From NCBI GenBank assembly GCA_963819905.1, contig CAWFXP010000011.1, positions 62,001 to 126,000 on the forward strand: a stretch of 64,000 nucleotides of DNA. Reading direction: 5' to 3'. Shown here in pieces: positions 54,650 to 62,031 of the stretch. The position numbers and the translations under genes are program-made. Below the pieces are notes generated by a model. That model was not told where the DNA came from and made no database searches. It was given only the letters and a program-made list of their open reading frames with translations. Position 1 is the first letter of the stretch, and each line of letters opens with the position of its first letter. Source of the DNA: CAWCQC01 sp963819905. Lineage in GTDB: Bacteria > Actinomycetota > Thermoleophilia > Gaiellales > Gaiellaceae.

Positions 54650-56125
54650 TCAGTTGAAGCGGACGGTGATGTCCTGGGGCTCCTCGCTCCCGGGCGCGAA
54701 GACCGTGAACACGGCCGACTCGTCCCGCCGCAGGTCGCCGACCTCGTTGCAGTAGCTTCGCACTGTCGTGTCGATCGGGTTGCCGTTGATCGCGACGACG
54801 AGCAACGGTCCTTCGCCGAGGCCGGCGTCGGCCGCGAACGTCCCGGGCTTCGCGTTCGTGATCACGAGCCCCTGGAAGTCCGGCAGGCCGAGCTGGGTGA
54901 GCTCCTCCGGGCTCGTCGGCTCGTAGAAGCCGAGCCCCGACCAGCCGATCGACGTTCCCTCGGCGAGGCGGGGCACGACCTCCTTCACGCGGTCGACCCC
55001 GATCGCGAAGTTCTGGGCCTGCCGGCTCGAGACGAACGTGTTCACGCCGACGAGCTCGCCGTCGAGGTCCATGAGCGGTCCGCCGGAGTTGCCAGGGTTG
55101 ATCGCGGCATCCGTCTGGATCACGTTCGGGAAGCGCAGGTTGGAGTACGCGGTGGCGGGCGTCGAGACGATCGACACCACGCCGTCCGTCGCGACGAGCG
55201 CGCCGCCGAGCTGGGAGCCCGCCGCCTCCGTGGTCGGATAGCCGAGCGCGACCACCTCCTGGCCCTGCTTGAGGTCGGCCTGCGAGCCGAGCGGCATGGT
55301 CGCGAAGCCGCTCGTGTCCTCGACGCGCAGGACGGCGAGGTCGTCGCAGGGCGCGACCGCGACCATCTCGGCGTCGCGCTCGGTCGTCTCGGAGCCAACG
55401 GACACCTTGAACTCCGGGTACGTGTTGACGACGTGCGCGTTCGTGACGACGAGGCCCTGCTCGGCGTCGTAGACCCATCCCGTACCGGCGCCGAACGTCT
55501 GACCGTCCTGGACCCCGCGCATGAGGAGCGTCGAGGGCGTCGCGGCCTCGACGACGTCGGCCGCCGTCGCCTGGTCGTCGCCCCCGAGGACGCCGGCCGC
55601 GAACAGGATGCCGACGGTGATCCCGACGATCGCGAGGACGCCGAGGACGGCGGCCATGATCTGCGTCCGCCGGAGGGACTGGCTCATCTTCAGGCGCTCG
55701 ATGCGAAACGGCGTCGACGGCGGCACCCCGGGGAACTGCTCGTCGGAGGGCGGCGTCGACGGGACGCCCGAAGCTGCGGCTGAGACCGGTTCGATCACCG
55801 TCGCACCTGCTTCGGGAGCCGGCGCCTCGCCCGGCTCCTCGACCGAGGCCGTCAGCACGGTCTGGCCGATGCGGATCTCCTCGCCTCCGGCCAGGAGCAG
55901 CGGGCGCTCGATGCGCTCGCCGTCGACGAAGGTCCCGTTCGTCGAGCCGAGATCGGTCAGGATCGCGCGGCCGTCGGGGAGCAGCTCGAGCGACGCGTGG
56001 CGGCGCGACGCCTTCTCGTCGTCGAGCGGGAGGTCGGCCTCCTCGTCGCGCCCGACGACGAACCGCTCGCCGGTTGCCTCGACCGTGTGCGCGCTGCCGT
56101 CCGGGCCGCGGAACGAGAGCCACAT
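54650..56125 (-). CDS. FHA domain - membrane - trypsin-like (S1C/HtrA) protease with PDZ
   Basis: Four hundred ninety-one residues. A cytoplasmic FHA domain (GERFVVGRDEEADLPLDDEKASRRHASLEL, DLGSTNGTFVDGERI; about 10-85) reads phosphothreonine. A linker and one membrane helix (about 158-180, IMAAVLGVLAIVGITVGILFAAG) precede an extracytoplasmic HtrA-type protease with triad His in VVTNAHVVN, Asp in CDDLAVLRV and Ser in INPGNSGGPL, then a PDZ domain. ATG 56125 fits a -35/-10 pair better than the TTG 12 bases upstream. Could couple Ser/Thr kinase signals to envelope proteolysis (inference); a kinase remnant lies next door. Confidence 0.9.
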   Translation of the reverse strand: MWLSFRGPDGSAHTVEATGERFVVGRDEEADLPLDDEKASRRHASLELLPDGRAILTDLGSTNGTFVDGERIERPLLLAGGEEIRIGQTVLTASVEEPGEAPAPEAGATVIEPVSAAASGVPSTPPSDEQFPGVPPSTPFRIERLKMSQSLRRTQIMAAVLGVLAIVGITVGILFAAGVLGGDDQATAADVVEAATPSTLLMRGVQDGQTFGAGTGWVYDAEQGLVVTNAHVVNTYPEFKVSVGSETTERDAEMVAVAPCDDLAVLRVEDTSGFATMPLGSQADLKQGQEVVALGYPTTEAAGSQLGGALVATDGVVSIVSTPATAYSNLRFPNVIQTDAAINPGNSGGPLMDLDGELVGVNTFVSSRQAQNFAIGVDRVKEVVPRLAEGTSIGWSGLGFYEPTSPEELTQLGLPDFQGLVITNAKPGTFAADAGLGEGPLLVVAINGNPIDTTVRSYCNEVGDLRRDESAVFTVFAPGSEEPQDITVRFN

Positions 56126-56131
56126 GATCGA

Positions 56132-56160
56132 ACTCAAGAAGCGCCCCGAACGCCTGTCAA
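56132..56160 (-). promoter_or_regulatory. Promoter TTGACA-17-TTGAGT of the FHA-protease gene
   Basis: Reverse strand: -35 TTGACA (56160-56155), 17-base spacer, -10 TTGAGT (56137-56132), 6 bases to ATG 56125. The -35 is a perfect consensus. Confidence 0.6.
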
Positions 56161-56173
56161 GAGCCTGTGGGCG

Positions 56174-57031
56174 TCAGGCGAGGCCGCGAACCTTGAAGTA
56201 CGCGATGAGAACGCTCAGCGCAGCCACGCCGAGGAGCACGCCGGCGCTCGCCAGATCGGCGTGCCGCCCGCCGCGACCGAAGCGCCAGAGACCGGCCATG
56301 ACGAGGATGCCTCCGACGAGGCCGCCGAGGTGGCCGCCGATCGAGATGTTGCCGAACGTGAACGTGAAGACGAGGTTCAGGACGACGATCGGGAGCGCCG
56401 CGCCGCCGAAGACGTGCACGTGATGGCGCTCGATGACGAGCGCGGCGCCGAAGATCCCGAAGACGGCGCCGGAGGCGCCTACCGTGGGCGTGTCCGGCGA
56501 CATGAGAAGCGCCCCTGCGGAGCCGGCGAGCGCGGAGACGAGGTAGAGCCCGAGGAAGCGCCAGTGACCCAGGTAGCCCTCGAGGATCCGTCCGAACCAC
56601 CACAACGCCAGCATGTTGAACGCGAGATGGAGGAGCCCTGCGTGGAGAAAGGCGCCTGAGATGAGCCGGTACCACTCGCCCTCGGCGACGAGCGGTCCGA
56701 ACAGCGCGCCGCGCTGGAAGACCTCGCCCCCGATGTCCTGGATCCCGCTCCCGGAGGCGATCTCCGCCAGGTACACGATCACGTTGATCGTGACGAGCGC
56801 GATCGTGACGGCGCCGTCCGGCAGACGCGTGTCCGCCGCCGTCCTGACCTGTGTTGCCGCACGTTTCGGGCCGGTCGGGACGTTGGCGCACTCCGGGCAG
56901 CGAATCCCGACGGGGCCGAAGACCATGCAGTCGGTGCAGATCGGGCGGCCGCAGTCCGAGCAGCGAACCGCGGTCTCGACCCGAGGGTGCCGGTAGCAAA
57001 CCACCTGCTCGGTCGTCTCCGGCTGCGCCAT
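56174..57031 (-). CDS. Rhomboid intramembrane serine protease with N-terminal zinc finger
   Basis: Two hundred eighty-five residues. The N-terminal B-box-like finger has Cys/His pairs (CYRHPRVETAVRCSDCGRPICTDC, then GIRCPEC). Six or so membrane helices follow with HAGLLHLAFNMLALWWFGRILE (oxyanion Asn), catalytic Ser in VGASGAVFGIFGAAL and catalytic His in GGHLGGLVGG. Common actinobacterial architecture; substrates unknown. ATG 57031 is set by a TACGAT hexamer 8 bases upstream. Divergent from comB with only 54 bases between starts. Confidence 0.9.
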   Translation of the reverse strand: MAQPETTEQVVCYRHPRVETAVRCSDCGRPICTDCMVFGPVGIRCPECANVPTGPKRAATQVRTAADTRLPDGAVTIALVTINVIVYLAEIASGSGIQDIGGEVFQRGALFGPLVAEGEWYRLISGAFLHAGLLHLAFNMLALWWFGRILEGYLGHWRFLGLYLVSALAGSAGALLMSPDTPTVGASGAVFGIFGAALVIERHHVHVFGGAALPIVVLNLVFTFTFGNISIGGHLGGLVGGILVMAGLWRFGRGGRHADLASAGVLLGVAALSVLIAYFKVRGLA

Positions 57032-57039
57032 CAGGGTGC

Positions 57040-57045
57040 ATCGTA
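57040..57045 (-). promoter_or_regulatory. -10 element TACGAT for the rhomboid gene
   Basis: Reverse-strand TACGAT ends 8 bases before ATG 57031. Confidence 0.5.
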
Positions 57046-57072
57046 GATGCGGGCAGGGGCTCGGGCGCGGGG

Positions 57073-57078
57073 TAGGAT
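57073..57078 (+). promoter_or_regulatory. -10 element TAGGAT for comB
   Basis: TAGGAT ends 7 bases before GTG 57086. Confidence 0.55.
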
Positions 57079-57085
57079 CGCGCCG

Positions 57086-57778
57086 GTGCGCGTCCACGTC
57101 GCCTTCACGCCTGCCGAGGCCGTCTCGGCCCCGGTCGCGGTCGTGGTCGACGTCCTCCGCGCCACCTCGACGATCGCGCAGGCGCTGGCAGCCGGGTACG
57201 GCCGGGTGCTCTGCTGCGCGGAGGTGGAGGAGGCGACGGCGCTTCGGGACTCCGAGGACGGAGGCGTGCTGGCGGGTGAACGACGCTGCGTCCGGATTCC
57301 CGGCTTCGACCTCGGGAACTCGCCCCGTGAGTTCCTCGAGCCGGCCGGCGAGACTCTGATCCTGACGACGACGAACGGCACGAAGGCCCTCGTCGCCGCC
57401 GCCGAGCACTGCCGGCTCGTGCTCGCCGGCAGCCTGCTCAACCTCGACGCCGTCGTCGGCGCTGCACGCGCCGCGGGCGGCGACGTCGCCGTGGTCTGCG
57501 CCGGGGTCAAGGGCGAGTTCGCGATGGACGACGCCTACGTCGCGGGCCGCATCGCCGAGCTTCTCGGCGGGGAGCCGACCGACGGCGCCGCCGCGGCGAT
57601 CCGGTTGCGCTTCTCCTTCGCGTCCGGCAGCGAGGGGCTCTCGGCAAGCCAGAGCGCGCGCAACCTCATCGGGGCCGACCTGGCCGACGACATCGCCTGG
57701 TGCGCCCGCGAGAGCGTCCTCGACGTCGTCCCGAGACTCGACCGGATGCTCGGCGCGGCGGCGGAACTGGTCTCGTAA
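57086..57778 (+). CDS. comB: 2-phosphosulfolactate phosphatase family protein (ComB)
   Basis: Two hundred thirty residues. ComB hydrolyses phosphosulfolactate in coenzyme M synthesis of methanogens; bacterial members are widespread and their substrate is uncertain. Seen: AVVVDVLRATSTIAQALAAGYGRVLCCAEVEEA, VLAGERRCVRIPGFDLGNSPREFLE, TTTNGTKALVAAAEHCRLVLAGSLLN, and CAGVKGEFAMDDAYVAGRIAELL. Start set by the -10 hexamer. No other coenzyme M or sulfolactate genes are near, so the physiological role is open. Confidence 0.85.
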   Translation: MRVHVAFTPAEAVSAPVAVVVDVLRATSTIAQALAAGYGRVLCCAEVEEATALRDSEDGGVLAGERRCVRIPGFDLGNSPREFLEPAGETLILTTTNGTKALVAAAEHCRLVLAGSLLNLDAVVGAARAAGGDVAVVCAGVKGEFAMDDAYVAGRIAELLGGEPTDGAAAAIRLRFSFASGSEGLSASQSARNLIGADLADDIAWCARESVLDVVPRLDRMLGAAAELVS

Positions 57779-57788
57779 GGCGTCCGTC

Positions 57789-58031
57789 GTGCGGACGGCG
57801 CTCGTTCTCTTCACCAGGGATCTCCGTGTCCACGACCAGCCGGCGCTCGCCGCGATCGACGGGCCTGCCGTGCACGAACCCTGGAAGCTCGGTCCGCTCG
57901 AGCGCCAGGCGCTCGACTACCCGGAGCCGATCGTCGACCACGACGAGGCTGCAGGGCGTTTCTGGCACGTCGCCACGGGTGACGCTGACCAACCGTCGAT
58001 CAGGCGGGCGGCGTCACGTAGTTCGGCCTGA
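57789..58031 (+). pseudogene. DNA photolyase reduced to its two ends
   Basis: Residues 1-23 (MRTALVLFTRDLRVHDQPALAAI) are the start of a class I photolyase/cryptochrome, while residues 24-60 (DGPAVHEPWKL, ERQALDYPEPIVDHDEAAGRF) are the very end of one. About 400 residues that bind antenna and FAD are missing, yet the junction is in frame. The join falls in an ALAAI-type sequence, so a deletion between short direct repeats is plausible. The frame runs 30 bases into the opposite-strand acetyltransferase. Confidence 0.75.
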
Positions 58032-58797
58032 CGTAGACCGGCTCGAAGCCGCTGCGCAGGATGTTCGCGTGGGAGAAGGCGGGGCGTCCCTTCTCGACGA
58101 CTCCGGTCTCGGTGACGAGTGTCGAGAGACCGATCTCGGCGCCGTCGCGAATCCGCGCCGCGAGCAAGGCACTCTGGGCCCCGCGGCCGCGGAACTCCGG
58201 CAGCGCTGCTCCGATGCCGAGCCAGCCGAGGTCTCCAGCCGCATAGAGAACGGCGCAGGCAGCGGGGGTCTTGCGGTCGAATGCGAGGTAGCAGTGCCAG
58301 TGCGGACGCCCGACGATTCCCGTCAGCCAGTCGGCGAAGAAGGCGGGAACCCCGAAGCCGGTCGCGGCGATCCGGCCGAGATCCGCAGCCTGCGCGGGGC
58401 CGATGCGCTCGACCACGAGGTCGGATCGGCCGGCAGTGTCGGCGTCCGGCGGGCACATGAACTTCTCCCAGTCGTAGCCCGGGGAGAAGCCCCGGCGCTC
58501 GAGCAGTCCGTTGAGGTCGGTCGGCTGGGCGTCGGGGGCGACGGCGACGAAGGCTCGGGCTCCGACCCGCGCGAAGTGTGTACGTATCGCCCGGAGGTCG
58601 CCGTCCGTCGCCTCGCGTTCGAGCCCGAGCCCAATCGCCCGGTTGAAGAACGTCGCGTCCGGAAGCGCCGCGACGGCGAGGCACGTCGCCCCGCCGATCT
58701 CTTCGGCGCCGATGCCGTAGCGCGCCGCAACGTCCCGCGGGGCCGCGGAGTAGAGATCGCGCATCGCCTCGATCTCCGCTCGCTCGGCCGGATGCAC
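58000..58797 (-). CDS. GNAT-family acetyltransferase
   Basis: Two hundred sixty-five residues from GTG 58797. N-terminal part (AMRDLYSAAPRDVAARYGIGAEEIG) precedes a GNAT fold: HWHCYLAFDRKTPAACAVLYAAGDLGWLGIGAALPEFRGRGAQSALLAARI with the acetyl-CoA loop R-G-R-G-A, and ILRSGFEPVYVRPNYV at the end. Substrate unknown. Start is fixed by TAGACT seven bases upstream on the reverse strand. Converges on the photolyase remnant. Confidence 0.8.
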   Translation of the reverse strand: MHPAERAEIEAMRDLYSAAPRDVAARYGIGAEEIGGATCLAVAALPDATFFNRAIGLGLEREATDGDLRAIRTHFARVGARAFVAVAPDAQPTDLNGLLERRGFSPGYDWEKFMCPPDADTAGRSDLVVERIGPAQAADLGRIAATGFGVPAFFADWLTGIVGRPHWHCYLAFDRKTPAACAVLYAAGDLGWLGIGAALPEFRGRGAQSALLAARIRDGAEIGLSTLVTETGVVEKGRPAFSHANILRSGFEPVYVRPNYVTPPA

Positions 58798-58804
58798 GCG
58801 CCGC

Positions 58805-58810
58805 AGTCTA
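58805..58810 (-). promoter_or_regulatory. -10 element TAGACT for the GNAT gene
   Basis: Reverse-strand TAGACT ends 7 bases before GTG 58797; it overlaps the stop end of the upstream lipoprotein gene. Confidence 0.5.
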
Positions 58811-59641
58811 CGCAGCGAGGAGACGGAGCTCGAGTTCGGCGACGAGCCGGTGGAGCACGGGCGCGCTGCCTGTAGCCGCGACGCCGAACCGGCGCTCGCT
58901 CCCTTCGGGGCACCAGAAGACGTAGCCGTCCGCCGGGTCGACGTCCTCCTTGCCGAGGAGCGGGCACCAGCCGTGTCCCAGCTCGAGTGAGGCGTCGGCG
59001 CCCTCGAGCATGATCGAGACGGGCGGGCCCTCCCAGTCGGCCTGCGCCAGCTCGAGCGGCGGCGACGCCTCGAGCACAAGCCAGCCGTCCTCCGTCTCGT
59101 GCCCGTGGAGGTGTCGCGCCCACAGCTCCCGCTCGCGATCCGTCATCCCCGCGCTCGCGAACTCGCCGTCGGCCGGGTAGTCGTACACCGCGACGATCCA
59201 CGAGCCGAAGCGATAGACGAGGAAGTGCAGGCTCTCGGTTCCCGTCGCAGGGCCGTCGACGAACGGCACCGCGCCGCCGTCCTGCCGCGCGTACGTGTGC
59301 AACCGGGGCGCACCGAGCAGCGCAGCGGCGCGCTCGGAGCCGACGCGTTCGATGACGAAGTCGCGCTGGATCTCCCGTTCCTCGCTCATCCGCAGCCGGC
59401 CCCAGCTGTAGGGCCGGCTGTCCTTCGTCGACACGTCAAGGCCGGGAGGAATGCGCAGATCGACTCGCGTTCCGTCGGGGAAGGTGAGCAGAATCGCGTC
59501 GTCCGGGCTCTCCGATGACGCCTGGGACGGCGTTGAGGTGACGGAGTGAGCGTGCCCCTGGTGCTCGGCTCCTCCGCAGGCGACGAGGAGGAGGGCCGCG
59601 ACTGCGGCTGCGGCGAGCATGGGTCGGCGGAGGGAGACCAC
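58808..59641 (-). CDS. Putative lipoprotein, unknown function
   Basis: Two hundred seventy-seven residues. Lipoprotein signal (VSLRRPMLAAAAVAALLLVAC, lipobox LVAC) followed by a His-containing spacer (GGAEHQGHAHSVTSTP) and a soluble domain with ILLTFPDGTRVDLRIPPGLDVS, LHFLVYRFGSWIVAVYDYP and DGYVFWCPEGSERRFGVAATGS. GTG 59641 is preferred over ATG 59620 because it supplies the basic n-region. No known domain. Divergent from the SOS-type imuB unit, with only 82 bases between starts, so LexA might also affect it. Confidence 0.65.
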   Translation of the reverse strand: MVSLRRPMLAAAAVAALLLVACGGAEHQGHAHSVTSTPSQASSESPDDAILLTFPDGTRVDLRIPPGLDVSTKDSRPYSWGRLRMSEEREIQRDFVIERVGSERAAALLGAPRLHTYARQDGGAVPFVDGPATGTESLHFLVYRFGSWIVAVYDYPADGEFASAGMTDRERELWARHLHGHETEDGWLVLEASPPLELAQADWEGPPVSIMLEGADASLELGHGWCPLLGKEDVDPADGYVFWCPEGSERRFGVAATGSAPVLHRLVAELELRLLAA

Positions 59642-59648
59642 GCACGGG

Positions 59649-59660
59649 ATACGGCCGTAT
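59649..59660. promoter_or_regulatory. ATACGGCCGTAT palindrome upstream of the lipoprotein gene
   Basis: Perfect twelve-base palindrome eight bases before the lipoprotein GTG, in the divergent region with imuB; possible operator, partner unknown. Confidence 0.35.
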
Positions 59661-59683
59661 ACGTGACGAAAGTCCGCCAGGGC

Positions 59684-59713
59684 TTGACAGGAGAACGTAT
59701 GTTCGTGTAGAAC
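59684..59713 (+). promoter_or_regulatory. imuB promoter, TTGACA with TAGAAC
   Basis: -35 TTGACA (59684-59689), 18-base spacer, -10-like TAGAAC (59708-59713), 10 bases to ATG 59724. Both LexA-type boxes overlap its spacer and -10. Confidence 0.55.
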
Positions 59714-59721
59714 ATCTGTTC
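59693..59721 (+). promoter_or_regulatory. Two tandem LexA (SOS) boxes
   Basis: GAACGTATGTTC (59693-59704) and GAACATCTGTTC (59710-59721), both fitting the GAAC-N4-GTTC core of Gram-positive/actinobacterial SOS boxes, 17 bases centre to centre. They cover the imuB promoter, so LexA would block it until DNA damage. Confidence 0.85.
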
Positions 59722-59723
59722 CC

Positions 59724-60908
59724 ATGATTGCCTGTCTGACCATCTCAGGGTTTGCGCTCCGGGCCGCGCTTCGCGCTCGCCCGGAGCTCCGCTCCCGGCC
59801 GGCGGCGCTCGCCCCCCGGCCGGGAGAGAACGACGTCGTCGGGCCGTGCACCGGCTCTGCGCAGGAGGCCGGGGTGCGACCGGGGATGCGGCTCGGCGAG
59901 GCGCTCGCGACGTGTCCGCAGCTCGCGCTCGTCGAGCAGGACCCGGCCGCCGCGGAGGAGGCGTGGGAGCAGCTCCTGCGTCGCCTCGAGGACGCGGGCA
60001 TCGCCGTCGAGCCGGTCGAGCCCGGCTGCGTCTACTTCGAGACCGCCGGCATCGAGCGGCTGGCCGGCGGCCTCGAGGCGGCGCTTCGCCGCGCGCTCGA
60101 CGCCGTCGGATCCGGCTGGGGGGCCCGGGTCGGCGCCGCGACCCGCCGCTTCGCCGCGCTGGCGGCAGCGAGCGTCGCACCGCCCGGCCGGGCGCTCGTC
60201 GTCGACGACGGCGAGACGGCGCTCTTCCTCGAGCCCCTGCCGCTCGACCTGCTGCCGCTGCCCCCAGACCGCCGCCGAGAGCTCTCCGAGCTCGGGATCC
60301 TCAGGCTGGGCGAGCTCGCGCGCCTGCCTGCTCCGGCGGTCGCCGACCGGCTCGGGCCGGAGGGCGTCGAGGCCTGGCGGCTCGCCCGGGGTGACGATCA
60401 GGGCCGGGTCGCTCCCCGCGATCCACCGCGAGTGATCGCGGAGTCGCTCGTCTTCCCGGAGGCGATCGGGAACGCGCTCGCCCTCGAGCAAGCTCTCGGT
60501 GCTCTCCTCGACCGTCTCCTCTCGCGCCGGGAGCGCGGTGGGAGGGCGCCGCGGCAGCTCGCGATCTCGGCCCGGCTCACCAGCGGTGGCTCCTGGCGGC
60601 ATGCGGTCACTCTCCGGGAACCGACCGCCGACCCGGAGAGGCTCCGCGCCGCCCTCGCGCCCAGGCTCGCGGAGCTGCCGGCGCCGGTCTGCGAGCTGTC
60701 GCTCGAGCTCGGAGCGCTCGTCGCTTCCGTCGGCAGCCAGCAGGAGCTCGTCCGTCCGCGCGGGAGCAGGCTCGGAATGTTGCTCGGGGAAGGGTTGCGG
60801 CAGGCGCGCATCGCAGCCGGGATCGACGCCGTCTGCACCGTCGTGGAGGTCGCGCCGTGGTCGCGCATCCCGGAGACCCGGGCGATGCTCGTGCCGCGCG
60901 ACGACTGA
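59724..60908 (+). CDS. imuB: ImuB-type Y-family polymerase-like protein
   Basis: Accessory subunit of the inducible mutasome, which bridges DnaE2 and the clamp. Three hundred ninety-four residues in Y-family layout (palm start MIACLTISGFALRAALRARP, then a finger/thumb region and a little-finger domain). The catalytic acids are missing: no Asp after the first strand, and PGCVYFETAGIERL stands where polymerases have S-x-D-E. That loss is the hallmark of ImuB and argues against DinB. The gene leads an operon behind two SOS boxes. Confidence 0.87.
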   Translation: MIACLTISGFALRAALRARPELRSRPAALAPRPGENDVVGPCTGSAQEAGVRPGMRLGEALATCPQLALVEQDPAAAEEAWEQLLRRLEDAGIAVEPVEPGCVYFETAGIERLAGGLEAALRRALDAVGSGWGARVGAATRRFAALAAASVAPPGRALVVDDGETALFLEPLPLDLLPLPPDRRRELSELGILRLGELARLPAPAVADRLGPEGVEAWRLARGDDQGRVAPRDPPRVIAESLVFPEAIGNALALEQALGALLDRLLSRRERGGRAPRQLAISARLTSGGSWRHAVTLREPTADPERLRAALAPRLAELPAPVCELSLELGALVASVGSQQELVRPRGSRLGMLLGEGLRQARIAAGIDAVCTVVEVAPWSRIPETRAMLVPRDD

Positions 60909-61129
60909 ACGAGCCGCGACCGGCCCGGGTGGCGGCTCCGGAGGGCCTGCCCGAGGCGGTAGGCGACGTCCCGGTTGCTCATGTCCGCGAGGAGTGGCGC
61001 GTGCGCGAGCGCTGGTGGACCGGGCGGCCCGTGCAGCGCCGCTACTTCGACGTCGTGCTCGCGACGGGCGAGAACGCCGTCGTCTTCCTGGACGGCGAGA
61101 GCGGAAGGTGGTATCGCCAGCGTGCATGA
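60857..61129 (+). CDS. DUF6504 small protein of the mutasome operon
   Basis: Conserved block NEPRPARVAAPEG, VREEWRVRERWWTGRPVQRRYFDVVL, VFLDGESGRWYRQRA: a small beta-rich protein that regularly follows imuB in actinobacteria; function unknown. The start is uncertain: GTG 60857 keeps everything but overlaps imuB by 52 bases, a CTG at 60905 (CTGA overlap) would begin right at the conserved block, and GTG 60929 trims it. Forty to ninety residues accordingly. Confidence 0.7.
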   Translation: MVAHPGDPGDARAARRLNEPRPARVAAPEGLPEAVGDVPVAHVREEWRVRERWWTGRPVQRRYFDVVLATGENAVVFLDGESGRWYRQRA

Positions 61130-61151
61130 GTCCCGTCGACCCAGCCGACCC

Positions 61152-61158
61152 AAAGGAG
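61152..61158 (+). promoter_or_regulatory. Shine-Dalgarno AAAGGAG of the acetamidase gene
   Basis: AAAGGAG six bases before ATG 61165 and directly against an in-frame ATG at 61159, so it selects 61165. Confidence 0.65.
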
Positions 61159-61164
61159 ATGACC

Positions 61165-62028
61165 ATGCCGGACTCGTTCGTGCTCTCCCTCGACCGGCGC
61201 AACGCCGCGTTCGATCCTGCCATCCCACCGGCCCTCGAGGTGGATCCCGGCGCCGTCGTCACGTTCGAGACGGGAGACGACGCCTATGCGCGGCTCGCAG
61301 CCGGTGAGTCGGTCGAGGAGATCGGCCTGCAGAACTTCAACCTCGTCACCGGCCCGGTCGCGGTCCGCGGCGCCGAGCCCGGCGACGCGTTGCGCCTCGA
61401 CGTGCTCTCCGTCACGGTTCGCCGTGCCTGGTCGGTCTGGCTCCCCGGCTTCGGAGGGCTCGGAGCGAGAACGGAGACCGCCCAGGCGCGGGAGATCCCG
61501 CTCGAGAACGGGTCGGCCCGCATCGGCGACCTGTCGGTTCCGGCAGAGCCGATGATCGGCTGCGTCGGAGTCGCGCCGGCCTCGGGCACGAGCTCGACGT
61601 TCATGCCTGCGTATCCGTGGGGCGGCAACATGGATCTCCGCGAGCTGTCACCGGGCGCCACGCTCTTTCTGCCGGTGCAGGTGCAGGGAGGGCTCCTCTC
61701 GCTCGGCGACCTCCACGCCGCGATGGGCATCGCCGAGCCGACCTGGGTGAGCCTCGAGGCGGCGGGCCAAGCGACCCTGCGGATCGGGCTCGAGAAGGGA
61801 ATGGGGATCTCGCTTCCCCGGCTCCGCGTCGACGGCTCGACGATCTGCGTCGGCATGGGGGACACGCAGGAGGCGGCCTACCAGTCGGCGCTCGACCAGG
61901 CGTACGACCTTCTGCTCGAGGGCGGTCTCGAGCCGTTCGACGCGTACGCGTTCGCCAGCGCCTGCGTCGGCATGCGCTTCGGCGGGCCGGCTTCCCCGAT
62001 CGTCCTCGCCGTGGTGCCCGATCGGTAG
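61165..62028 (+). CDS. Acetamidase/formamidase family protein
   Basis: FmdA/AmdA-type metal-dependent amide hydrolase, 287 residues. Family blocks: ALEVDPGAVVTFETGDDAY, NLVTGPVAVRGAEPGDALRLDVLSV, MIGCVGVAPASG, PWGGNMDLRELSPGATLFLPVQVQGGLLSLGDLHAAMG (metal and substrate residues) and the C-terminal AFASACVGMRFGG. Likely releases ammonia from short amides; specificity unknown. It has a strong ribosome-binding site, and its stop is three bases from dnaE2, so it sits inside the mutasome operon, an unexpected place. Confidence 0.85.
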   Translation: MPDSFVLSLDRRNAAFDPAIPPALEVDPGAVVTFETGDDAYARLAAGESVEEIGLQNFNLVTGPVAVRGAEPGDALRLDVLSVTVRRAWSVWLPGFGGLGARTETAQAREIPLENGSARIGDLSVPAEPMIGCVGVAPASGTSSTFMPAYPWGGNMDLRELSPGATLFLPVQVQGGLLSLGDLHAAMGIAEPTWVSLEAAGQATLRIGLEKGMGISLPRLRVDGSTICVGMGDTQEAAYQSALDQAYDLLLEGGLEPFDAYAFASACVGMRFGGPASPIVLAVVPDR

Positions 62029-62031
62029 ACG

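Noticed and set aside
57032..57814. Reverse-strand extension of the rhomboid frame to 57814
   Set aside because: Overlaps comB completely, reads as an Arg/Ala/Asp-rich shadow, and the rhomboid has its own promoter and ATG at 57031.
59386..61262. Long reverse-strand frames opposite imuB
   Set aside because: They mirror imuB codon structure, lack family signatures and start signals, and would mask the SOS promoter.
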